A stretch of 64,000 nt of DNA, from NCBI GenBank assembly GCA_946902875.1, contig OX336345.1, positions 10,013,395 through 10,077,394 on the forward strand. The letters run 5' to 3'. Origin of the DNA: Nematopogon swammerdamellus (lineage: Eukaryota > Arthropoda > Insecta > Lepidoptera > Adelidae). A program made the translations under genes and the position numbers. Under the pieces are notes generated by a model. The model ran no database searches. It worked only from the letters and a program-made list of their open reading frames with translations, and had not been told where the DNA came from. Below, one piece after another: positions 11,709 through 23,382 of this stretch (positions are counted from its first letter, which is position 1; the number at the start of each line of letters is the position of its first letter).

Positions 11709-11842
11709 TAAATCATATTTTGATTAATATTCGGGCCCTTGAGTTGAAAAAGGGTTCCATCTATCAATTTTTAGGTGAGCTTTTGTACACCCTTCAACCC
11801 AAGGCAAGGGTCCGAATATGAATCAAAATATTATTTAACAAT
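11709..11842. repeat. Small foldback MITE
   Basis: GTTAAATCATATTTTGATTA and ATATTCGGGCCCTTG at the left are mirrored by CAAGGGTCCGAATAT and AATCAAAATATTATTTAAC at the right. Arms are about 35 bp and the total is about 130 bp. Confidence 0.75.
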
Positions 11843-13861
11843 TTTATTTATGTTATATTTGTTTTTTTGAAGTAGGTGCAATGTTTTTTAAAACAGTTTT
11901 CTATTTCACTCTTTTTGGTCATGTGATATAACAAGTTCTGCGTAAAATTGGGCGTTAAACCGACGATGTGTTTTTCCAGTGATTGGTACACAATTAACAG
12001 TCCATATCTTGCAAACTACTGAACCGATTTTGATTTTTTTTCTTATTTTTCCCTGGGTACTCATAAAATGGCCGACTCCCTGGTTCCCGCTTGAAGTTGA
12101 GTTTTGGGCCACCCTGTATATTGTAATAGTAATTTCTTATTCTTAAAATCTCAACCCTTTTTGTGGGCTAGCGACCAAAAATAATTCAATCTAACAAGAA
12201 AGTGTTTGGTGCCTATACGTGCACATACTAGTGGGGTAAACGCTTTTATGAAATTCGTAAAATAAACTAGTCGTAGGTACCTACTAAAATTTACCTCCTC
12301 CACAATTTACAGATCTACCTACAACATAACTAGGTAGGTATTCTATAATATACTAGTAGGTACCCAATACTTACCTATCTATCCCATTCACATTATCGCC
12401 GAAGTCTTTTTAAGAACACGTCTAATAACAAGAACATTACGTAATAACTTAATGTCTTGGGGGGGTTTTTATTCGGTCCAGATCATATATTATAGTACAT
12501 AAGTACCCAATATGTTGTTTGTGATGTCCTTCGAAGAATTGAGAAGTAAATAAGGTAAGTACGATTTCAGGTTTAAAAAAAATCTTTAGGAAGTTATTTT
12601 ATTAGTCAACAATAGACTACCTAATATCGTTCTAACTGGAAAATTTGTCCCTAAACAACACTGTCAATATTGAAATTGATCTACTTAAGCGTAAAGTGAT
12701 TATCCTTATCACTTCGGGCTATTAACTGGAAAATACAGACAGGTGGGTATGGGCTATTAAGTATTCAGTGGTATGGGTGAGATAGGTGCTTTATTAGTTA
12801 GACGACTGATATCTATCTCGACCATTTGCAGTTCAAGCAAACGCGTTTGTAAGTGCAACCGTAATAAGTGCCCCCACACACTGGACTGTGGACATCCGAT
12901 ATCTGACGACCATTTTCCGGCAGCGAGAACCGCGTTTTGATTCGTAATTTCTGGTAAATAAAATTGGTAGGTAAATAATTTGCTCTAGTCTAGGTAACTG
13001 ATTAACATTGACAAATACATACGATACGAGCGAGACCAGCGTTTACCTTTCCTTCTACAAATAACAGAGGGTAGCTATACTCGTAGAATCTGCAATTAGA
13101 TTTTGAAAATTTGGTAAAATGTGGAGATAAAAATAAATTATAATTTCAAAATCATCTTTCAATTCAGTTCTTTGGGGATGACGGCTGCCTTTATATATAT
13201 CATGCAAGTTAGTCATTTTTTTATGAAGGCGGATGTTAACCGTCCACCAAATCTCGGTAAAACGATTTTCACCAAAAAGTACTATAAAATGACCGAATCT
13301 GGGAAAACCTTTCAGAGCTTTTCGACTTCAAATATGGACCTCTTTCGAACCTTGTAGTTACGAAACCCTAGCCTGAAACACCCTGTATACGTGTTCGGCA
13401 CATCGACCCACAACATTTTTTGTAGGTAAGTGTTAATAATTTATAATAATTTGCAAGGTTTTGACCCATGATACCTATTGTCAGGTGTCACGTGGTATCG
13501 AGATAACATTTTTTTTCTTTATTTTTGAAAATTACCAAAATCCCCGCTTTAAACCCTTCTAACTTTTTTGTTTATGATTGTATCAGCGTGAAATAAAATT
13601 TATTGGAACGTACCATTGTTCTAGAAAAAATATTATTTGATAAAGTTAATACCATGAAAAGGACTTATGACCTCCCAAAGTCCCGAGGACGAGTAAAAAT
13701 ATGACAGAATCTTAATTTCTTAATTCATTAAAAAACACACAGCAATTTAGAGCATTGAGAACCTTAACTTACCACATGTCATCCAAATCATTCACTATGT
13801 GACCTTGCAAATGACCCCACTTACCTACAAACAAATTTTGTTGGTCGATGTGCCAACAACC
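11843..13861. other. Intergenic, no gene recognised
   Basis: AT-rich. Two segments ending in CACCCTGTATA at about 12110 and 13380 are probably ends of repeat elements. Short frames at 11906-12112 and 13121-13357 lie inside these and show no family signature. Confidence 0.4.
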
Positions 13862-14205
13862 GTGTGGGGCCGGTACTTAAAAAGAATAGCCCCACTGCAT
13901 CTCTGCACCCCCATGCATGTCGTAAAAGGCGACTAAGGGATAAGGACAAGATGCCGTGTTAAAGGGTGACAGGTTCGCCACCTCTCACCTTTGCACGGTA
14001 CTTCCACCGAGTCATGCAGCAAGCAGGTGGGTCTTCGTGCCCTAATTGCTGCTTGATCGATTGAATCTTGTTAAAATACTTTGCGAAACGTGGTGGTCGG
14101 TGTTGTGCTGTAATTTACCAGAGTTCTTGCAGCACAACACCGATTACTCTGCTTACCCCGATTGTCGGGATTCAGCGTGTGTGATATGTATGTATGTATG
14201 TGCCG
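13862..14205 (+). mobile_element. SINE family B with TATG-type tail
   Basis: The head is GTGTGGGGCCGGTACTTAAA, then ATGTCGTAAAAGGCGACTAA. The body has ACCGAGTCATGCAGC and CAGCACAACACCGATTACTC, and the tail is (TATG)n. Near-identical copies lie at 42750-43075 (plus) and 43628-43965 (minus), and a head-only match lies at 580-660. The recurring ends show a discrete element of about 340 bp. Confidence 0.8.
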
Positions 14206-14499
14206 AACATCCTGTATAGTATTACCTATTACATTTAATACGATTTTATAGTCGGACTTAGTCCGTGGTCGGACTATTCGCTTAATCTGTCGCCTCTCTA
14301 AGTCCACACACTGCAGCGGCGGCCTTGCACAGCTCGCCACTCAATCGTACCACGCCCTAGGCTAGGTAGGTACTCATTCTAACCCTTTTTTCCTAAGCTC
14401 ACTCGCTGAGAACCGCACAATTGACTCCTATAGATTATGATACCACTATACGACACATGCGTCGCGTATCAGTGTAATTACGACACGGCTAACCTATGA

Positions 14500-14507
14500 T
14501 ATAAAAG
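14500..14507 (+). promoter_or_regulatory. TATA box of the cuticular protein gene
   Basis: TATAAAAG lies 72 bp upstream of the ATG at 14572, leaving room for a transcription start near 14530 and a short 5' leader. This layout is usual for insect cuticle genes. Confidence 0.7.
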
Positions 14508-14571
14508 CTCAAATTTGCAGGCGAATTCGCCACAAGTTATCTCGACGTTCGACAGTAACTAGCGGACAGAA

Positions 14572-16321
14572 ATGATTTTCAAAGTGAGTTTGAAAGTGTT
14601 TTTGGAGTGTTGTGTTTTATAAGTTTGAAAACAATTTTACAACTGAAATATCTAGTAACTATTATTATATCTAGACTGGAGATATAGTTTAGATATAATA
14701 TAATTTTTGTCAAGTATTGTTTATTCATTATGATTTGTATTCAGACGAAATCAAATAACTTGGCGAGAATTTAAAAAAATATATAGTTAAATATATGAAA
14801 TTCGAAATGGAAAAGATCGCATATTTTAAATTTATTCCCACTAAGTAACTAGATATAAAGTTTTCCCGATTTTAAACCATTTCGTGTCAGTTGTTGATAG
14901 TATGCGCGGCGGCAGTAGTGGTGGCGCGCGCGGCGTTCGTCGGCCCGGTGGGGGTGGGGTATGCGTCGCCATATAGTGCGTATCCCGCGCAGCCGGCCTA
15001 CGCCACTCAACATCAGAACATTCTGCGTTCCCCGTTGAATCTAGGACAGGTCAGCACTCTTTCTATATAGTTTTTCCTGAGGTGGTTGGTTACATCACCA
15101 GGTGGAGTCCACCTGGTGATTTAACCAAGCTGAGCTCATCAGCTCAGATATCAGCCCATTACACCAATGTTCTTGTTAGAACAAGCGCCGCGCCCTTTCA
15201 GTGGATCCGCTATGTTCATGTCGGATATGCAGAACTACCTAATTAGTAGACGGAAAACACTTACGTTCTGGGTTCACGCGTTTGGAACGTATTATGGCAG
15301 AACGCATGAACATCTGCGAACGACTTAGGATCGAAATATTGTAAGTAAACCCTTGCCCCAGTCACTATGCTCGCTACGCGTCTCAATAATCGTTCCTTAT
15401 ACATAACGTATGAGCTCGTACGTAAGGTGCTCAATAGTTTTACTTAAACTACTTATACCGAGAAAACAAGTCAGAAATAGCACATTATACGTTTGCAGAC
15501 AAGGTTCTAACTCAGCATTGATTCAGCAGTGTCCTTAAACACAGCCCATCTGTTAAAATGCAGTTACTTAGTCGCTAATTCAAAATGCCTGCAGGTGACG
15601 TCCTTCTCCAAGACAGTGAACACTCCTTACTCCAGCGTGAGTAAATCAGATGTACGCGTGAGCAATCCCGGCTATGCTGTGGGAGCGTACGGCGGCTATC
15701 CGGCTTACAACGGCGGCTATCCGGCTTACCACGGTGGTCTGGGCTATGCGGCTCCGGGGTACGGTTTGGGATATGGTGCGGCGTTAGCTGCTCCTGTGGC
15801 TAAGGTTAGTGTTGCAACGTGACATGCTTGGCGACGTCACCTGCTAGGCTTGTGTTGTCAGATGCTTACGCGTGTTGCTGGCAGATCTGTTTGCCTTGAT
15901 TTCGTACCAGCTACACTTACGACAAATACAATTATTTTTTATTGAATGCATTGGTACCAACCAGGATGGATTTTTCACTACCATCTATTAACCTACACGA
16001 AACACTAAATCCGAAACACGGAGCAACTGGAGTTCATGGCGAGGAAATTCACTTCAGTTAAACACATTAGAATACACGGGGTTTTCAACCCTGTTCGTAA
16101 GCTTTTTACTAAGGTTCCCTTCAGAAAAAAAAAAATCAATCTAAAAGATTAAGTTTTTGACTATTGTATGCTGTTGACCCAATTTGGCGAAGGAATTGCA
16201 AAAGCAACGCGTGTATTGTCAGGTGGCTGCTCCCGGCCTGCTGGGCGTGGCGTACTCCGCAGCGCCCGCCGTCTCACACATGACTTACAGCAACGGTCTG
16301 GGCCTCGCCTACGCCTGGTAG
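14572..16321 (+). CDS. Cuticular protein, Gly/Tyr/Pro/Ala-rich (retinin-like motif)
   Basis: Four exons join in frame: 14572-14583, 14891-15049, 15595-15804 and 16223-16321, giving 159 residues. Exon 1 encodes only MIFK, ending at GTGAGT. The tiny first exon split from the rest of the signal peptide is a hallmark of insect cuticle genes. The signal peptide LLIVCAAAVVVARA is followed by a mature chain starting AFVGP. Exon 3 carries TPYSSVSKSDVRV, resembling the retinin-like motif of non-RR cuticular proteins, then GGYPAYNGGYPAYHGG repeats and AAPGYGLGYG. Exon 4 ends HMTYSNGLGLAYAW. There is no Rebers-Riddiford chitin-binding domain. It is presumably secreted by epidermis into cuticle or a related matrix. 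All four splice junctions are in phase 0. Confidence 0.85.
15075..15190 (-). repeat. SINE family A-like fragment in the second intron of the cuticular gene
   Basis: GGTTGGTTACATCACC and ATATCAGCCCATTACACC resemble the family A 3' region in reverse orientation, with an extra inverted pair TCACCAGGTGGA / TCCACCTGGTGA between them. The match is degenerate. Confidence 0.45.
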
Positions 16322-17158
16322 AGTCGCCGACTCTCAGCAGTCGCACTACGCTCCTGTAAATAACTACGCTAAGTGTTCCTCATTATTTATTGCCTTTTAG
16401 TTTTACGAGTATTTAAAGTATGAAATATAAGTTTAAATATTATACTGTGTTTTTCTTGATCCTGTTATGAATGAATAGCATGAAAAGTTATAATATAAGA
16501 TACACATTGGCCCTGTGAAAACTAACTTTAACTAAACGAATTATATTAGATTATGGGCACACCTAACCCTGATCAATGAATCTCTCATTTATCTGAAAAT
16601 GATTGACCCAATCCAGGTAAATAACAACCTCATGCTATATTTTAAAATTAATGCTTTATTATAATTTTTTAGTAGGTATATTTGTTAAAATATCATTCAC
16701 GCAGCAAGCTTTCTAATTTCAAAACTCATTGCAAGCCAAACAAAATTGCAGCTTAAAAAACATAATTGCAAAGATAACCTGTTGCATCCACTTATAATGA
16801 TTAGCAAATTATGAAGCTAGCGTACACTTTAGAGTAATTTAACAATACTTTTTTTTTTCTACACTACTTCCCTACTTGATCGAACTTAGTTTGTGAACCA
16901 GCTCACACTTTTGGAAATATGTTTTGATTACGTCAACATAGTTTGCAGTATCACAATAAAATATTGTTAAACTGAACCAAAATTCATTAGAGATTAAAGA
17001 AGACATGCAAACAGAAAATATTTCTCCAAAAAATTAGGACTGGGCGTGATTTTTTTTTAAAGCATCCCTTCAAACAACCATATCTTTGCTGTAGGTTCAA
17101 ATGACGAGTTAAGCATAAACATATTTTGAACAAGTGTTATAAAATTATAAACTAAGAG
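16322..17158. other. Convergent 3' ends of the cuticular and prefoldin genes
   Basis: The two genes point at each other with 837 bp between stop codons. For the minus-strand prefoldin gene, a polyadenylation signal AATAAA is present on the minus strand at about 16650 (plus-strand GCTTTATTATAA). I found no clear AATAAA for the cuticular gene just after its stop. Confidence 0.5.
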
Positions 17159-20100
17159 TTAAGAGCTAGCTTTGCTGGCTTGTCTTTTCTTAACATCCCA
17201 GTTGTAAACCCTAGCCATGTTGACTTCAGTCGTAGTCCACTGGTCCCTGTAAGCAAACAACTTGATATTACATTTCAGTCTTTGAGCTCACTGGCTTTGT
17301 TATTGAAACTTTGAGAAGCAGCCTACTTAGATTTGGGTAGTCAAAATACTTCAGGCAAAACATTTAGACATCAAGGGGAACATCCGTTCCAACATTTTTA
17401 AGGATCTGTACCAAAAAATTGCTAAGTCTGCACTTTACAAGAAAAACATTTAAATGTTGTAAATATTTAATAATAATAATCTAGGCTGGGTAGTAATATT
17501 CACCTGAGGAAATCCAAGTCATGCTCGACACAAGCTAAATTTTTCTTCGCAGCCGCCATATTGGACGTCAGTAGTTTCTCAGCATCATCTAATGTATACT
17601 CCAGCATGACGTTCGCACCAAGCCATAAGCATACAGTTTTTGTTGGTTTAATATTGGCCTGAAACCCACACAAACAAACAATCGCTGATCAGATCAATGA
17701 AAAACTTCTAGATCCAATTATTTGTATTATTTGTTCTCTCTCTCTCTCTCTTTCTCGGTGCATTTTGTCACTTAAATCATTTCAATAAAGCTAAATAATA
17801 TATTAAACTATAGTAGACACTGCACCAGCAAGGTTCCTTTGCAAGTGTTAAGTTACTCGTAGTTGCTGCATGACCATAAAACTGCAAAATATGAGGTTTC
17901 ATAAAGGTTTATTGCAAAGAAATAACCTAAAAAGTCAATGGTTTATTGTTATTCACTACCTATTCTTTAATTAGCATTCATAAGATTTAGCACATTTTGT
18001 GGAACTATAGTCTATTTTTTTTTGGAAGACGGAGGAAGGTGACCTTTAGGTGTTGCCAGTTTCTAGCAAATTTTAAATAGGCATGTAGTTGCTATGTCAT
18101 GGACACTTTTATTGATTGATTAACTAATGAAATTCTGTAAACTGTAATATTTCCCTAATTGTGGATTTAATTGATAACATATTAAGCTAAATCTAGCTAG
18201 AAAAATGTTTAGTTTAAGGCAGCGCCACAGGTAGCGCATAATATGTGTGAAGGTGTGTTGTGTCGTGTAAAAGTCGATACTATTTTCATCGACTACAATC
18301 ACTAGTGGTGCAAAGTGTGCAACTCTTGTCAGTCAAACGTCAATTTACTCTGTCTTCCAAAAGAACAGACTACAGTAGAGCCTCGATAATCCGTACTCAG
18401 GCTAATCCGAACGCCTCTATAATCCGAACAGCGCCAAGTGACCCCCTCTCGCTGACGAATCTAGGAATGATTCATCATTCTTTTATTTATTGACGATTCT
18501 CCTACTTCAAATGTCAAGAAAATACCCCACTCGCACAGTACTTTGGACTGGCCTGACGAAAATGACCTTTCTTTATCGAAAAAGATGTGCTACGTAATTT
18601 GAGGGACAAGGCAATTTATTTGTCAATAAATAGGACCCGCCAGACTAAAATAGATCAGTTTATAACTAAGTAACTGTTTTTTGTGTATTTTATTATTCAG
18701 AAGGTCACTCAGTATATTTTTTCAAAGTATACAGCTGTTTTATTGAATTTGTCTTTAAAGACATACTATAATCCGAAAGCTTCGTGAGTCCGAACAGGGG
18801 TAGTTTTTTGGTAGTTCGGATTATCAAGGCTCTACTGTATAGTTATTTGTTGAGAATATGTTTGATCACCTTAGCGAACACTTGATCGCTGAGCAGGAAC
18901 TGCGTGTGCATGTCGGAGTGCTGCGCGCGCAGCATCTCGATCATGTCGAGGGAGCGCGCCAGGTCGGGGATCTGCTGGCGCAGGCGGCGCCGCTTGCTCG
19001 TCAGCGTGTACTCCATGAACTTGTACTTGCCGTGCTGCTCGTCCAGCCTGCGCAGCACCCCGTCCACACCCGCACTGTTCTCCGGCTTCCCCATGTACTC
19101 GTCCACATTGTCCTGTTACATTCAATTCGACCACCGCACTGAATGAAACGTCGGTCGAAACGGCTATGTAAATAGTTTGTGTTTTCCGTCCAGTTCAGCG
19201 TAGCCGGCATGACCGAAGGGAAGCACTGACGTGGCACCTAGTTCACCCGGTGTTATGCTGACATCACGGATGTTGTAGGTGATGTAGCCAACCGTGTCAG
19301 TTTCCACAAAACAAAAAAACAAAAATTAAATTGTATGTGAGCCGAAATGGCTGGCCGGCAACAGAGCCTGCTAGAATTCGACCGGCCGAGTAGTCTGGGT
19401 GTTGGCCTCTCTTGCGAGTGTACCAATGAGTTTTTTCTGACAGAAAAATTTACGTGCATACCTACACAGGTGTTTCACCGTTAGAAACCGGTGTAAAACT
19501 GTAGGTCCCTTCCCTTGGCCATTACTAGGTAGTAGGCTCAAATTGTAGCCGACTGGGCTGGTACGACCGTACTGGATGTAAGATGGGGCCGCATAGCAGT
19601 CTCAGGTGTGTTCTCTTCTATAGTCTGTTTTTTTGGAAGACGGAGGAAAGTGACGTTTAGAGTGTTGCCAGTTTCTGGTAAATTTTAAATAGGCATGTAG
19701 TTGCTATCGATACTTTTATCGATTCTTTAACTAATGAAATGCTGTAAACTCTAATATTTACCTAATTGTGGATTTAATTGACAACATATTAAGCTAAATC
19801 TATCTAGAAAAATGTTAAGTTTAAGGCAGCGCCACAGGTAGCGCATAATATGTGTGAAGGTGTGTCGTGTCGTGTTCGTGTCGTGTAAAAGTCGATACTA
19901 TTTTCATCGACTACAATCACTAGTGGTGCATAGCGTGCAAAGCGTGCAACACTCTAATGTCCGTCAAACGCCAATTTACTCCGTCTTCCAAAAAAACAGA
20001 CTATACTCTCCAGTCCAGTATAGTGAGCAATTTAAAGGGAAGTCTCCGGTATGGCACCTGCTTGCTAGGAGATATTGGCTGGTGGGAGCATGTGCTTTGG

Positions 20101-20572
20101 CTCCTCCGACTCGGCCACCCATACCGGATTACATAAAAAAACATAAGCGATGATACATGACATAAAACACAAGAAATCACATATTAAAACACAAATACAG
20201 TCGTCCGGCGACCCGTGCACAAGCTGTCTGACGCCTGCATCGGGTCACCAGCACGACCAATCAAGCACCGTATTGGCTTCTTGAGGTCACCATGGGGTTC
20301 GCTTGGGAGCGAGCGACGCGAGCAACGTCCCGCTAACCCGTGATTCTCGCTCCTATCATCATAGAAAGTAGCGATCCACCTGCTGCTGCACTTAGCAGAC
20401 CAAAACGTCATTCATTAGAAACCATTTCATTCACGCTACACTGCTATAGACGTAGTTGTATGATCTATTACATGATCTACATTGAACCTGCTCCTCTTAC
20501 CACAAAAACTGCTTCTGGTATCCCGGCGTAGGATTTCACCTCTTTGTCAGTAATTTCCTTTTCGGGCTCCAT
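17159..20572 (-). CDS. VBP1: Prefoldin subunit 3 (VBP1 orthologue)
   Basis: Four exons on the minus strand: 20570-20572 (ATG) down to 20501, then 19112-18870, 17658-17504 and 17246-17159. They join in frame to 185 residues (family about 185-197). Exon 1 encodes MEPEKEITDKEV then SYAGIPEAVFV. Exon 2 begins DNVDEYMGKPEN and contains LDEQHGKYKFME and SKRRRLRQQIPDLARSLDMI, the N-terminal coiled coil. Exon 3 has the signature VCLWLGANVMLEYTLDDAEK of the beta-hairpin region. Exon 4 ends with VNMARVYNWDVKKRQ. The protein is one of the two alpha-type subunits of the hexameric cytosolic chaperone that hands nascent actin and tubulin to CCT. The gene looks intact. Introns 1 and 2 carry transposons very close to exon 2. 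Confidence 0.95.
18008..18372. mobile_element. MITE copy 1, TA-flanked (Tc1/mariner-like)
   Basis: The ends are TAGTCTATTTTT..GGAAGACGGAGG and CTGTCTTCCAAAAGAACAG..ACTA. The interior is about 85-90 percent similar by eye to 19621-20003, including AGGCATGTAGTTGCTAT and GCGCATAATATGTGTGAAGG. It lies in prefoldin intron 2, directly abutting the next element. Confidence 0.8.
18373..18837. mobile_element. Pogo/Tigger-like MITE
   Basis: The terminal inverted repeats CAGTAGAGCCTCGATAATCC and, reversed, CAGTAGAGCCTTGATAATCC are flanked by TA at 18371-18372 and 18838-18839. The CAGTAGA..AATCCG ends and TA duplication are typical of pogo/Tigger elements. Length 465 bp, no transposase. The right end is 31 bp from the donor of prefoldin exon 2. 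Confidence 0.85.
19129..19330 (+). mobile_element. SINE family A, 5'-truncated
   Basis: It starts CCACCGCACTGAATGAAACG and runs through the family body to AACCGTGTCAGTTTCCACAA and an A-rich tail. Its truncated start is only 16 bp from the acceptor of prefoldin exon 2 (boundary 19112/19113). Confidence 0.8.
19372..20145 (+). mobile_element. SINE family C split by a MITE
   Basis: Bases 19372-19620 and 20006-20145 together match the complete element on the minus strand at 25857-26230. Shared landmarks are CCAATGAGTTTTTTCTGA, CCGGTGTAAAACTGTAGGTC, GGCTCAAATTGTAGCCGA, GAAGTCTCC..TATGGCA and CATACCGGATTACAT plus A-rich tail. The intervening 383 bp is MITE copy 2. Confidence 0.85.
19621..20003. mobile_element. 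MITE copy 2, inserted in a SINE
   Basis: The ends TAGTCTGTTTTTTTGGAAGA and TCTTCCAAAAAAACAGACTA form an inverted repeat of about 25 bp. They are flanked by TA at 19619-19620 and 20004-20005. It is the same family as 18008-18372. It interrupts a family C SINE, so it is younger than that SINE insertion. Confidence 0.85.
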
Positions 20573-20955
20573 ATTTAGTCAACGTTCCTTATCCACTCGA
20601 TACGCCACAACACGAGAACACGTTATATGCTTCGATATACAAATCAACTTTTCATTTCTTGAAATAATTTTTTTAAATTTTATAACCTCTTCGCTGACTT
20701 TGGATACAATCGTGGAAAAATAATTCACCCTAATTTTCACAAAACGAAACACAGATTACTAATGAAATGAATGAATTAATGAATGACAGATCAGTCTCAG
20801 TCAGATATTGTTGTTAATTAATGAGAAAAAGCATTAATTTAATTCACTTGCGAATCTTACGCCCTTAACATGCTAACGTTAAATGCTAAATGCGAATGCG
20901 AAAAATATCGCTCGACAGTTCATGATGGAATGAACACACACAATGAATAATTATA

Positions 20956-21223
20956 CACGGTGTTGCAACCCCAACCGTAAAACCCGAAAGGGTGTGATTC
21001 TTTACGTGAAATAGAACAACTTTTGTTGTACGACTTTTTAATTTGAAGAAAAAAAATTTTTTTTCTCCATACATTTTGAGAATAGGCATTTAAAATTTGT
21101 ATGGAAAAAATATTTTTTTTTGTTAAAAAATAATGTTTTCGCCACATAAGTTGTTTAGGTCCACATATAGAATAACCCCCTCATGTCAGTTAGAAATATT
21201 ACGGCGGCAACTGCAACACCGTG
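20956..21223. mobile_element. Short TIR element, TA-flanked
   Basis: CACGGTGTTGCA at the left and TGCAACACCGTG at the right, with TA on both sides. The 268-bp interior has homopolymer runs (AAAAAAAATTTTTTTT). No coding potential beyond chance frames. Confidence 0.75.
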
Positions 21224-21254
21224 TAGATGAAGTGCGAATTCACTCAAGCATGTG

Positions 21255-22085
21255 AATAAACCAAAACAAAAGTTCATGTGACAGATGGATAGATCTCACC
21301 TAGAATTGAAGGTTGAGTACCAACACGATGGGTCTAGCACCAGTGGTTCTCGAGTTATGACCAAAACAAAAGTTCATGTGACAGATGTATAGATCTCACC
21401 GAGAACTGAAGTTTGAGTACCAACACGATGGTCTAGCACCAGTGGTTCTCGAGTTATGACCAAAACAAAAGTTCATGTGACAGATGGATAGATCTCACCG
21501 AGACCTGAAGTTTGAGTACCAACACGATGGGTGTAAGACCAGTGGTTGTCGAGTTATGACCAAAACAAAAGTTCATGTGACAGATGGATAGATCTCACCG
21601 AGACCTGAAGTTTGAGTACCAACACGATGGGTCTAGCACCAGTGGTTCTCGAGATATGACCAAAACAAATTATCACGTGACAGATGGGTAGATCCCACCT
21701 AGAAGTTCAGATTGAGTACCAACACGATGGGTCTAAGTCCATTGGTTCTCGAGATATGACCAAAACAAATTATCACGTGATAGATGGGTAGATCTTATCG
21801 AGACGTTCAGTTTGAGTACCAACACGATGGGTCTAAGTTCAGTGGTTCTCGAGATATGACCAAAACAAATGATCACGTGACGGATGGGTAGATCTCATCG
21901 AGACGTTCAGTTTGAGTACCAACACGATGGGTCTAAATCCAGTGGTTCTCGAGATATGACCAAAACAAATTATCACGTGACAGATGGGTAGATCCCACCT
22001 AGAAGTTCAGCTTGAGTACCAACACGATGGGTCTAAGTCCAATGGTTCTGTAGATATAACCAAAACTAATGATCACGTGACAGAT
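21255..22085. repeat. Satellite-like array, about eight units of 100 bp
   Basis: Units begin CCAAAACAAA(A/T) at 21261, 21361, 21460, 21560, 21660, 21760, 21860 and 21960. Each contains GATAGATC or GGTAGATC, GAGTACCAACACGATGGGT and GTGGTTCTCGAG. The first four units (AAGTTCATGTGAC) and the last ones (TATCACGTGAC) form two subtypes, which implies at least two expansion steps. The array is followed by GCTAGCTAGCTAGC and repeated TAGCATTTAGCATT motifs up to about 22400. Confidence 0.9.
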
Positions 22086-22440
22086 GATAATTCCGATCCC
22101 TCACTCGCATGATCGCATCGCATTTCGCGTTTAGATGCTAGCTAGCTAGCTAGCAGCGGAGCGCAGGCGCTATATAGCATTTAGCATTTAGCAGTACCAC
22201 AGATAAATAGCACATACTTCATTGCTTTGTGCATTCTAAAACAAACGAACCAACAAAGTTTTACGAACGAAACAGCAATGCTAACTAAAATGGAATGTGA
22301 TTATTGCTTAGCATTTAGCATTAGTTTTTATTCATCAGGGCGCTTAGCAGTGCTAAATGCTAACGGGGTTTTCATTATGAATTTATTTTGTTAATGCTAA
22401 GCATAACAAGACTACAGTCAGAATGACCACAGAATACTTA

Positions 22441-22831
22441 GGCTCAATCCACACTGGGACGGCAGCGGCGCGCTCTTTCAGTGTGAAATAATTTTAAACT
22501 TTATCTACATACTTAAAAAGACCAATATCGATTGAAAAGTTCGAACAGATCGAGCGGCCGCGCGCGGCGCCGCGCGTCCACGCGCGGCGCCTCGCGCCGC
22601 CGCCAGACGGGCGCGGGCGGCCGCCAGCGGCGCCACGCGCTCCCCGCTCTTCTCGCTCTACTCACCTACTCGACTCTAGCATAGGCACGCGGGCGGCCAC
22701 GCGCGGCAACGCGCGTCGACGCGCGGCAGCGCGCGGCGACGCGAGCCTGCCGCGCCGGCCGCCGGCCCCCTGCCGGCCGCTGCCGCATGCCGGCCGCACC
22801 GCGCGGCTGCCGTCCTAGTGTGGATTGAGCC
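22441..22831. mobile_element. GC-rich MITE with 26-bp inverted ends
   Basis: GGCTCAATCCACACTGGGAC and GTCCTAGTGTGGATTGAGCC bound a 391-bp element. Its interior is extremely GC-rich, made of GCGCGGC-type repeats. I could not define a target duplication. Confidence 0.8.
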
Positions 22832-22979
22832 ATGACCGGTAGGCCACCTGAAAGCCTTGGTACCTCCCGCGGCTCCTGAGCTCCTTCCGGCCGTGGTATG
22901 TTATGTTATGTTATGTGTGTGTGGTATGTATGAGTGGGCATGAATGAGGGATGTTTTGGTGGTTTAAAAAAAATAACCA

Positions 22980-23040
22980 AGGTTAATATAATGAAGATGT
23001 GTCGCTCGCTACGCGACGCATCTTCTCTATATTAACCCTA
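22980..23040. repeat. Strong hairpin
   Basis: GGTTAATATAATGAAGATG and GTCGC, loop TCGCTACGC, then GCGAC and GCATCTTCTCTATATTAACC. The stem is about 25 bp with few mismatches, between two MITEs. Confidence 0.65.
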
Positions 23041-23382
23041 ACCTAATGTTGAGGCGGTGCATGTCGTTTTTGTTACGTTTCGTTTCGAGCCGAGTGTTTC
23101 GTTTCAAGCTTTCTTAGGTGGTTACAAAAAAAATTACCATAACCTAATTTTAACACCCTAACATTGCTTAAAAAAAACAAAACAAATTTTGACAAAAGGG
23201 ACACGAAACCATGGTCGAGTCGAGATAGAAAAAATGAAAACCCTACACTCTTACCCCTGAGCCACCAAATTACATAAACGACCAAACGAATATCGGGTTG
23301 GGTTGGTTCGTCTGAAAGGAGCCGCAGGAGCCGCGGGAGCCGCAGGAGCTGCCAAAGCTGTCAGGTGTCAAACCCATTGAAT

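Noticed and set aside
15529..15594. Upstream part of the plus-strand frame beginning MSLNTAHLLK
   Set aside because: This is intron. The real coding part starts after the CAG acceptor at 15594 and joins the preceding exon in phase.
18858..19146. Several frames on both strands over prefoldin exon 2
   Set aside because: Only the minus frame encoding the coiled coil joins the other exons in phase; the others are shadows.
21255..22085. Regular 100-bp repeats considered as a CRISPR-like array
   Set aside because: There are no short repeats separated by unique spacers, since the whole unit is conserved. The host is an animal.
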